A stretch of DNA of 21,300 nucleotides from an uncultured Clostridia bacterium (GTDB lineage Bacteria; Bacillota; Clostridia; Christensenellales; CAG-917), in assembly GCA_947589635.1 (NCBI GenBank), contig CANQCC010000011.1, positions 1 to 21,300 on the forward strand, read 5' to 3'. The notes under the pieces were generated by a model that saw nothing but the letters and a program-made list of their open reading frames with translations, made no database searches and had not been told where the DNA came from. Below are positions 1 through 6,385 of this stretch, piece by piece. The stretch's first letter is position 1; each line of letters starts with the position of its first letter. Made by a program: the position numbers and the translations under genes.

Positions 1-26
1 CGAGCGTACTTAAGCGTACGTGACGT

Positions 27-59
27 AAAGGAAAAGGGCGCTGACAAAGCTATTCGCCC
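27..59 (-). terminator. Possible weak intrinsic terminator after oppF
   Basis: Read on the minus strand just after the oppF stop, a GGGCG/CGCCC stem (55-59 pairing with 36-40) encloses a 14-nt loop and is followed by a broken T-tract, TTTTCCTTT (35-27). The position is right for the end of the opp operon. The stem has only five pairs and the loop is large, so this is a weak candidate, and the transcript may continue beyond the window. Confidence 0.35.
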
Positions 60-72
60 GTACAGGCGGTTT

Positions 73-1521
73 TTACTGGTAGAGGTGGCAGGCTACGAAG
101 TGCCCCCCACCATAATCCTTAAACTCCGGCTCCACCTCGGAGCAAATGTCCATGCACTTGCTGCAGCGGGTGTGGAACTTGCAGCCCTTGGGCGGGTGCG
201 CGGGAGATGGAATATCGCCTTGAAGAATTATGCGCTTAAGTTTGGTGTCCGGGTCGGGAATGGGCACGGCGGAAAACAGCGCTTCCGTGTAGGGGTGCAT
301 AGGATTGGAAAAAATCGCCTCCTTGCTGCCAAACTCCACCATGTTGCCAAGATACATGACGCCGACCTCGTCGGAGATGTGCTCCACAACGGACAAGTCG
401 TGCGAAATGAAGATGTAGGCAAGATTATCCGACTCCTGCAAATCCTTGAACAGGTTGATGACCTGCGCCTGTATCGAAACATCAAGCGCGCTGACAGGCT
501 CGTCGCAAATGACAAGTTTGGGCTTGAGAGCAAGCGCTTTCGCGATGCAGATACGTTGCCTTTGGCCGCCCGAAAACTCGTGCGGATAACGCTCGAAATA
601 ATGGGGTTGCAAGCCGCATTTGAGCATTATGTCCACAACATAGTCCTTATAGTCCTCTTTGGGGACGATCTTGTGCGTTTTGACCGCCTCGCCGACTATC
701 TCGCCGACGGTAAGCCTTGGGGACAGCGACGCGTACGGGTCCTGGAAAATCATCTGGAAGTGCGGACGCATGCGCCTCAGCTCCTCCCCCTTGAGCTTTT
801 CTATGTGCTTGCCCTCGAAAATGATCTGGCCGTCCGTGGGCGTGTACAGGCGAAGGATCGTCCTGCCAAGCGTCGTCTTGCCGCAGCCCGATTCGCCGAC
901 AATGCCTATCGTCTTGCCCTGCTTGAGGTCGAAGGAAACGCCGTCCACCGCCTTGAGATATACGCTCTTGGCCTTGTTGAAGGACTGCTTTATCGGGAAC
1001 CACTCCTTGAGGTTGATAACGCGAAGAAGAGGCGTCTCCTCCTCGGGCTTTTCCGCCTCGGAAGCGGCGTCCGCCTGCTCCACGCGGGGAGCAACTTCGC
1101 CCTCCTCGCCTTCCTTAGCTTCTGCAGCCTGTTCGCCGGCCTCGCCTTCCTTAGCTTCTGCGGCCTGTTCCGCTTTAGCCTCTGCAGCCTGTTCGCCGGC
1201 CTCGCCATTTTTAGCTTCTTCGGCCTGCTCGACAGTCCCGTCCGCTTTAGCTTCGACAGCCTCGTCCGCTTTAGCCTCTGCGGCCTGTTCGCTTTCCGCC
1301 TTAGTTTCTACAACCTGCTCGCTTTCCGCTTTCTCTTCGGAAACTTTCTCTGCGACAACCTGCTCTTCGGCAGCCTGAATCTGCTGCTCTTCGGCGGATT
1401 TATCCGCGACAGCCTGCTTCTCTACGGCCTGCTTGCTTGCTTCAGCCTCTTTCAAAGCCGCGTCTTGCTTTATCTCGTCCGTCTGCTTGTCGATTTGTAT
1501 TTCTTTTTTGGGCTTACTCAT
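73..1521 (-). CDS. oppF: Oligopeptide ABC transporter ATPase, OppF type, with long repetitive N-terminal extension
   Basis: This is one of the two cytoplasmic ATPases that power peptide import through OppBC. Seen in the 482-residue protein: Walker A GESGCGKT at 209-216, Q-loop near 260, signature SGGQRQR at 317-323, Walker B with D340-E341, and switch His374. The C-terminal tail carries the family cysteines C447, C453, C460 and C478 plus an extra C456. OppF proteins are usually about 310-335 residues. Here residues 1-162 are an added Lys/Glu/Ala/Gln-rich segment with repeats such as EQAAEAK, probably helical or disordered. The start is well supported: ATG follows an AAAGGAG site, and the first 8 nt overlap the end of oppD, so translation is probably coupled. 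Assignment as OppF rather than DppF rests on gene order; the transported peptide size is not visible. Confidence 0.95.
   Translation of the reverse strand: MSKPKKEIQIDKQTDEIKQDAALKEAEASKQAVEKQAVADKSAEEQQIQAAEEQVVAEKVSEEKAESEQVVETKAESEQAAEAKADEAVEAKADGTVEQAEEAKNGEAGEQAAEAKAEQAAEAKEGEAGEQAAEAKEGEEGEVAPRVEQADAASEAEKPEEETPLLRVINLKEWFPIKQSFNKAKSVYLKAVDGVSFDLKQGKTIGIVGESGCGKTTLGRTILRLYTPTDGQIIFEGKHIEKLKGEELRRMRPHFQMIFQDPYASLSPRLTVGEIVGEAVKTHKIVPKEDYKDYVVDIMLKCGLQPHYFERYPHEFSGGQRQRICIAKALALKPKLVICDEPVSALDVSIQAQVINLFKDLQESDNLAYIFISHDLSVVEHISDEVGVMYLGNMVEFGSKEAIFSNPMHPYTEALFSAVPIPDPDTKLKRIILQGDIPSPAHPPKGCKFHTRCSKCMDICSEVEPEFKDYGGGHFVACHLYQ
1060..1440 (-). repeat. Low-complexity repeat segment coding the OppF N-terminus
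   Basis: In-frame imperfect repeats encode variants of EAGEQAAEAK and KAESEQ. On the plus strand near-identical blocks beginning CCTCGCC start at 1104, 1140 and 1200, that is 36 and 60 bp apart, and smaller GCCTGTTC-like blocks recur through to about 1440. Spacings in multiples of 12 keep the frame, which fits expansion by slippage or unequal recombination inside a tolerated linker. Confidence 0.75.
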
Positions 1522-3286
1522 TTTCTTGCTCCTTTGCTTCCTGCTCCGTCTCGGGCGCGGCGATCGGGGCCTCCGCCTCGGGCGCTTCCTCGCGCGCGCT
1601 CGCGTTCATTATACCCTTATAGCGGTGGCACGCGACAAAGTGCGTCGGCGACACCTGAACCATCTCGGGATAATCGCCCTTGCAGGCGGCGCATTTCATG
1701 TTGCACCTGTCCTTGAAATAGCACGTCGACAGCATGTTGATGGGATTGGGCACGTTGCCCGGAATGCTGTACAGCCTGTCCACTTCCTTGCCGACGACGG
1801 GCTTGCTCTTTTGCAGGCCTATCGTGTAAGGATGGAGAGGATTTTTGAATATCTCGCGCACAGTGCCCTTTTCGACGACTCTGCCCGCGTACATGACGAC
1901 GACGTAGTCCACCATCTCGGCGATGACCCCGAGGTCGTGCGTGATGAGCATAATGCTGCCGCTGATCTTGTCCTTGACATCTCTCAAAAGGTCGAGGATC
2001 TGCGCCTGAATGGTGACGTCAAGCGCGGTCGTAGGCTCGTCCGCGATGATGAGCTTCGGGTTGCAGCAAAGCGCCATAGCGATCATGACGCGCTGGCGCA
2101 TACCGCCCGAAAGCTGGTGCGGATAGGATTTGTACACGTGTTCCGGCATCGCGATCCCGACAAGATTCAGCATCTCGAGACTGCGCTTTTTGGCGTCCTC
2201 TTTGTCCGCGCCGTTGACGTGCAGCAGCGTGACCTCGTCAAGCTGATAGCCTATCGTAAAGACGGGGTTGAGGCTGGTCATAGGCTCCTGGAAGATCATC
2301 GCGATCTCCCTGCCGCGGATGGTGTACATGTCCTTGGGCGGCATTTTAGCGATGTCGAAGACCTCCTCGTGCTCCTCAAAAATGGTGCGCTCGCGAAGTT
2401 TGCCCTTGCGCATGTGCGCCTGTTCGAGGACTACGGAGCCGTCCGGGCGCAGGATGGGCTTGTCATGCTCGTCAAGCGCGGGGATAAGCACGGGCTGTTT
2501 GACCTTTTTGTATGCGATTTTTTGCTCCGAGGGAGCCTCTGCGGCCTGTTTTTCCTCTTGATCGCCCTCTTCGGGACCTTCCTCTTCCGAGGCCTTGCTC
2601 TCTTCGGTATTTTCCTCCGCTGACGAAGTCTCCTCGGCTATTTCTTCGGGAGCCAAAGTATTTTCTGCGGCGTCCTCGATATTTGCAGCCTCTTCGGCGG
2701 AATTTTGCCGCTCGGTCTCCTCAGACAAAGCAGCCTGAGACGACGCCCCCTCTTCGGGGTCCACGGGGACTTTTACCGTCTTGAATTTCAATTTGCCCTT
2801 GCCGTGTCTTGCCTGCCTCATGACGGGATTGCCGTCCGCGTCGAGCACGGTATTGCCCTCGAAGTCGACGACTTCTTCCATGACGGGCTCCTTGCCGACG
2901 GGCTTGCGCACGGTGGAGCGGAAACGTATGCTGCCCTCCACGATCTGCCCCATAGGCCCTTGCACAAGCTGCATAAGGGACAGACTTGTGACGGATTTGC
3001 CGCAGCCCGACTCGCCGACGACGCCGACGGTAGAGCCTTGCGGGATGTCGAAGGACACGCCGTTGACCGCTTTGACGGTGCCGTTATCCGTGAAGAAGTA
3101 GGTGTGCAGATCGTCAAACTCGACTATGTTTTGGGGATCGCGCATATTGGTGACGTAGTCGTCCCGCGTGTATTTGGCGCGCTTTTTCTGGAGTTCGCGC
3201 ACGGTTTCGGTGTTGTGCTTTGCGATCTCGCGCGACTCCTTAGCGCTTATATAGTGCTTATTTTTCTGGTTTTTCTCTTCGCTCAT
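1514..3286 (-). CDS. oppD: Oligopeptide ABC transporter ATPase, OppD type, with a large internal insertion
   Basis: This is the second ATPase of the Opp pump. The 590-residue protein shows Walker A GESGCGKS at 91-98, Q-loop Gln333, signature LSGGMRQR at 392-399, Walker B with D416-E417 and switch His450. The C-terminal tail has family cysteines C522, C528, C535 and C553, with an extra C532. The usual length is about 330-350 residues. The excess is an N-terminal stretch of about 50 residues, a C-terminal acidic tail after 560, and mainly an insertion at about 130-318 between Walker A and the Q-loop. The insertion consists of two similar modules around a Glu-rich linker (174-255). The ATG lies 2 nt after the oppC stop, with an AAGGAG site inside oppC. 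The last 8 nt overlap oppF. All catalytic motifs are intact, so the protein should be active despite the insertion. Confidence 0.95.
   Translation of the reverse strand: MSEEKNQKNKHYISAKESREIAKHNTETVRELQKKRAKYTRDDYVTNMRDPQNIVEFDDLHTYFFTDNGTVKAVNGVSFDIPQGSTVGVVGESGCGKSVTSLSLMQLVQGPMGQIVEGSIRFRSTVRKPVGKEPVMEEVVDFEGNTVLDADGNPVMRQARHGKGKLKFKTVKVPVDPEEGASSQAALSEETERQNSAEEAANIEDAAENTLAPEEIAEETSSAEENTEESKASEEEGPEEGDQEEKQAAEAPSEQKIAYKKVKQPVLIPALDEHDKPILRPDGSVVLEQAHMRKGKLRERTIFEEHEEVFDIAKMPPKDMYTIRGREIAMIFQEPMTSLNPVFTIGYQLDEVTLLHVNGADKEDAKKRSLEMLNLVGIAMPEHVYKSYPHQLSGGMRQRVMIAMALCCNPKLIIADEPTTALDVTIQAQILDLLRDVKDKISGSIMLITHDLGVIAEMVDYVVVMYAGRVVEKGTVREIFKNPLHPYTIGLQKSKPVVGKEVDRLYSIPGNVPNPINMLSTCYFKDRCNMKCAACKGDYPEMVQVSPTHFVACHRYKGIMNASAREEAPEAEAPIAAPETEQEAKEQENE
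2333..2899 (-). other. OppD insertion: duplicated module flanking an acidic linker
   Basis: This region codes OppD residues 130-318. Residues 151-167 and 282-298 align without gaps and share D-G-x-x-V-x-x-Q-A-x-x-x-K-G-K-L (9 of 17 identical). Between them lie about 80 residues dominated by Glu, Ala and Ser. The insertion sits after the first beta-rich part of the ATP-binding core and before the Q-loop, so it should project from the nucleotide-binding domain. I recognise no known fold in it. Confidence 0.7.
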
Positions 3287-3288
3287 AG

Positions 3289-4578
3289 TTATCTCCTTGC
3301 CTTGGGGTCGAAGGCGTCGCGCAAGCCGTCGCCGACAAAGTTAAACGCCAGGACCGCCAACACGATAAGCACACCGGGAGTTATCCAAAGGTTGGGATAA
3401 TTGGTGAGCACGAGGTTGTTTGTTGCGGAGTTGATCATGTTGCCCCAAGTCGCGTACTGAGTGGGAAGGCCTATGCCGAGATAGCCCAGCGTCGCCTCCG
3501 TCAGAATTACGCCGCCGAGGCCGAGCGTCATGGAGACAATCAGCTGCGGGATGACGTTGGGGATGAGGTGTTTGAATATCTTTCTGCCGACCGTGAGACC
3601 GCTTGCCTCCGCGCTTAGCATGAAGTCCTGCTCGCGCAAGGAGAGGATCTGTCCGCGGACAAGTCTTGCGGTGCCCGCCCAGCCGAACAGCGTCATCATC
3701 GCCATCATTATGTACAGTCGTTCTACGCCGTACAGGTTGAGGCCTTCAAGCGCGACGCCGACGATCATCAACATAGGCATCGTGGGCACGCAGTTGAAGA
3801 TGTCGACAATACGCATGATTATCTGGTCCACCCACTTGCCGAAATAGCCCGCGAGGCCGCCGAGGATGACGCCTATAAACGTCTCGAGGAAGATGACGAC
3901 AAAACCTATCGTCAGCGATATTCTGCCGCCGTACATCAGGCGCGAGAACACGTCGAAGCCCTTGTCGTCCGTGCCGAACCAGTGCGTCTTTGAGGGCGCA
4001 AGGTAGTTTGTCGGCGACGAGTAGATGACCACGTACACGGTGTTGCTGCCGTCCGCGTCATAGTAGGCGTTGGGGTCGTTTTCTTCGATGGTGACCTCGT
4101 TTGTATAGACGTAGGTGGTGGAGTTTTCCGTATCCGCCTCTTCCTCGCCCCAGATAAACGGGCAGACGTCCTTGAAAAGAGGCCCGATAAACGAGAAGAG
4201 GAACAGCGCGATAAGAATCACAAGTCCCGTGATGGACAGTTTGGAGCGGAAGAACCTCTTGAGCACTATTCTGCCGGGGCTTAGCGTCCTTGTCGTGACT
4301 TCCTCGAGGTTTTCCTCGTTTTCGTCCTCGACGTAGGGCATATTTGCCTCTTCTGAGAGGATATCTTCCTCATTCAGCGCATGAAATTCTTCTCCGCTCG
4401 CGATATTTTCGCTTGCTATTACCTGCTCGGCGACTCCGGTAGCCACGGCGCTTTCGGCGATTATTCCGGTAGCCGTGCGGCCGTCTCCGACCACCGCGGT
4501 ATCCGATGTATTTTCGACCTCGACGTCGACGGGAGCGCCCGTCAGAAGCTTTTCTTTTTCGATATCCGACTTTTTCAT
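3289..4578 (-). CDS. oppC: Oligopeptide ABC transporter permease, OppC type
   Basis: This is one half of the membrane channel of the peptide importer. The 429-residue protein has a first membrane helix at about 115-134, the family segment HWFGTDDKGFDVFSRL at 199-214, a run of further membrane helices, and the cytoplasmic EAA loop (EASGLTVGRKIFKHLIPN, 324-341) that docks on the ATPases. OppC proteins are usually about 300 residues. Here residues 1-97 are an extra acidic Ala/Glu-rich cytoplasmic extension, and the extracytoplasmic loop after helix 1 (about 135-195) is roughly 40 residues longer than normal, with many Asp, Glu and Tyr. The start is supported by GGAGGGG four bases upstream. That site begins inside the oppB stop codon, and the intergenic gap is only 10 nt, so the two permeases are surely co-translated. 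Confidence 0.95.
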   Translation of the reverse strand: MKKSDIEKEKLLTGAPVDVEVENTSDTAVVGDGRTATGIIAESAVATGVAEQVIASENIASGEEFHALNEEDILSEEANMPYVEDENEENLEEVTTRTLSPGRIVLKRFFRSKLSITGLVILIALFLFSFIGPLFKDVCPFIWGEEEADTENSTTYVYTNEVTIEENDPNAYYDADGSNTVYVVIYSSPTNYLAPSKTHWFGTDDKGFDVFSRLMYGGRISLTIGFVVIFLETFIGVILGGLAGYFGKWVDQIIMRIVDIFNCVPTMPMLMIVGVALEGLNLYGVERLYIMMAMMTLFGWAGTARLVRGQILSLREQDFMLSAEASGLTVGRKIFKHLIPNVIPQLIVSMTLGLGGVILTEATLGYLGIGLPTQYATWGNMINSATNNLVLTNYPNLWITPGVLIVLAVLAFNFVGDGLRDAFDPKARR

Positions 4579-4588
4579 AGCGCCCCTC

Positions 4589-6313
4589 CTACTTGCCTAT
4601 CTTGACGCGCGGGTCGACGACCGCGTACATCAAGTCGCTGAACAGCGTGCCGAGCACCGTCATCACCGCAAGGAACATGTTATATCCCATGATAAACGGG
4701 ACGTCCGCGACGACAAGCGCGTCGTAGGCGAGTTTTCCTATGCCGGGGATAGCGAATACTGTTTCGGTGATCATGGCGCCGCCGAACAAGCTTGGCAAAA
4801 TGCCCGCGAGCAAGGTGACAAGCGGCACCATAGTGTTTCTGAATGCGTGTTTATAGATGACGGATTTTTCGCTGAGGCCCTTTGCGCGCGCGGTACGCAC
4901 ATAGTCCGCGTTGAGCGCCTCGAGGGTGTTTGTCCTCGTGTACCTCATAAGTCCGCCTATCGACAGGATGACAAGCACGAACATGGGCAGGACCATATGC
5001 CACAGCATATCGCCCAACCTGACTATCCAGGGTACGCCGGCGCCCGCGAGCGAAGCCGACACAAGTCCGCCGACTTCAAACCAGTTGAGCCCGACCGCGA
5101 ACACTCTGATGACAAGCGCCGCAAGGAAGAATGTCGGCAGGCTTATGCCCATCATAGTGAACACTGTGACGGTATAGTCTATCACGCCGTACTGATTGAC
5201 CGCGGCTTTTATGCCAAGCGGTATCGCGATGACAAATTGCAAAATTGTGGCGACGAAAGCTATCGCAAACGAGATGCCCATGTTTTGCAAGATGACGTCC
5301 GCAACGGGTTTTTTATACTTGAAGGACAGCCCGAGGTCGCCCTTGAGCATGTTGCCGAGCCATTTGAAATAGCTGCCAAGCACGCTGCCCGCCTTGTTCC
5401 AGAAAGTGGCTTTTTTGTAGGACACGCCAAAGTTTACGGTCTCGCCGTTGAGGTTGACGGTCATCTGGCGGATGATGCCTCTGTCGCCGGACTGAGCCTC
5501 GGTCAGCTCTATCGTATAGGTGCCCGCCTCGTCGATGTTTTCGTCAAACGTATCTTCGGTGATGATCTCGGAAAATTCCTCGTCGGTGCCCTCGTTGTAG
5601 ACTACGGTCGTGACTTTGGTCTCCGATTTGCCAATTTTGATGGAGCCGCGATATGTATATCCAAACGTATACTCGACCTGACTGCCGGCGCGCTCGTTGA
5701 CCTCAAGATAGGTGCAGGTGCCCCTGTTGAAGGACAAGGAGTAGTCGCTGCTGTCGTCGTTGGCGACCCAATTGGATTCAAGCTTTATCTGGTCGATTCC
5801 GTTATCGCCCGTCAGCCTGTAGCCGCCCGAAGGACATTTTATCTTGGCGTTTTGCGCGACGGTAAGCCTTCTCGATTCGCTGTCAAGCGTGCATACAAGC
5901 TGCGAGCCGTCCATCATTATCACGATCTCGTTCGGAGCCTCTACGCGCAGTTGGTGATTGCCGCTGCCGGTGTACGTGCCCGTGTACCAATCGCCATAGG
6001 AAAGTCCGCCGAGTTTGACGTCCTCGTCGTAGATGGATTCCTTGGTGTTTTTGGTGAACTTTTCGCCCGCGTACTTGCTTCCCTCTCCGGGGGAGATGTG
6101 CAGGTAGGCGTCGGGCATATTAAGTCCGTACAATTCCTTGATCCTGTCAAGGTCCTCCTGCTTCATCGTGCCCTGTTGGATGGCTCCCGCAAACTGTTGG
6201 TCGACGAAGTCCGTCGGCATCATGCGCGCAAGTCCGTAAATGATTACGGACACGCCAAACAGTATCAGGATGGAAAGCAACAGTCGCTTGACGATGTACT
6301 TTACTGTTTCCAT
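4589..6313 (-). CDS. oppB: Oligopeptide ABC transporter permease, OppB type, with inserted extracytoplasmic domain
   Basis: This is the second half of the peptide channel. The 574-residue protein starts with a membrane helix at about 10-28. The normal OppB segment SYFKWLGNMLKGDLGLSF appears at 314-331, followed by five membrane helices and the EAA loop RTARAKGLSEKSVIYKHAFRN near 473-493 (conserved A-x-x-x-G core). OppB is usually about 305-330 residues. The excess is an insertion at about 71-310 between helix 1 and the conserved segment, which the topology places outside the cell. The start has a short AGGA site with a 6-nt spacer, weaker than those of its neighbours. The gene follows oppA after a 72-nt gap containing hairpins and precedes oppC by 10 nt. 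No frameshift is seen in the insertion, so it looks like a true domain. Confidence 0.95.
   Translation of the reverse strand: METVKYIVKRLLLSILILFGVSVIIYGLARMMPTDFVDQQFAGAIQQGTMKQEDLDRIKELYGLNMPDAYLHISPGEGSKYAGEKFTKNTKESIYDEDVKLGGLSYGDWYTGTYTGSGNHQLRVEAPNEIVIMMDGSQLVCTLDSESRRLTVAQNAKIKCPSGGYRLTGDNGIDQIKLESNWVANDDSSDYSLSFNRGTCTYLEVNERAGSQVEYTFGYTYRGSIKIGKSETKVTTVVYNEGTDEEFSEIITEDTFDENIDEAGTYTIELTEAQSGDRGIIRQMTVNLNGETVNFGVSYKKATFWNKAGSVLGSYFKWLGNMLKGDLGLSFKYKKPVADVILQNMGISFAIAFVATILQFVIAIPLGIKAAVNQYGVIDYTVTVFTMMGISLPTFFLAALVIRVFAVGLNWFEVGGLVSASLAGAGVPWIVRLGDMLWHMVLPMFVLVILSIGGLMRYTRTNTLEALNADYVRTARAKGLSEKSVIYKHAFRNTMVPLVTLLAGILPSLFGGAMITETVFAIPGIGKLAYDALVVADVPFIMGYNMFLAVMTVLGTLFSDLMYAVVDPRVKIGK
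5384..6103 (-). other. Extracytoplasmic domain inserted in OppB
   Basis: This region codes OppB residues about 71-310. It is soluble, has no hydrophobic helix, and is rich in alternating polar/hydrophobic stretches with many Thr, Val, Tyr and Gly (for example TYTGSGNHQLRVEAP and QMTVNLNGETVNFGVSYK), which suggests beta-sandwich folding. It holds three cysteines (141, 160, 200). I do not recognise a named domain. Its place next to the channel mouth suggests contact with OppA or with substrate. Confidence 0.7.
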
Positions 6314-6337
6314 AAAAAATCCTGCCTTGTGTGCGCC

Positions 6338-6382
6338 CGCGGGGAGTCCCCCGCGAACGCGTTAGGTTACGCCCTTATGGGC
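6338..6382 (-). promoter_or_regulatory. Hairpins in the oppA-oppB gap
   Basis: A perfect 7-bp GC stem, CGCGGGG/CCCCGCG with the 4-nt loop AGTC, lies at 6338-6355. A second small stem, GCCC/GGGC with a 4-nt loop, lies at 6371-6382 right after the oppA stop. Neither has a T-tract on the transcribed strand, so a full terminator is unlikely. Such hairpins after binding-protein genes commonly stabilise the upstream mRNA or reduce read-through, giving more binding protein than permease. Confidence 0.55.
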
Positions 6383-6385
6383 TGA

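Noticed and set aside
4..19. CGTAC/GTACG hairpin at the window start as the opp terminator
   Set aside because: The stem is only five pairs and no T-tract follows on the minus strand. The stem at 36-59 is a better, though weak, candidate.
5384..6103. OppB excess length caused by a gene fusion or frameshift error
   Set aside because: The frame is continuous, normal OppB sequence is present on both sides, and the insert has no start, stop or membrane signature of a separate gene.
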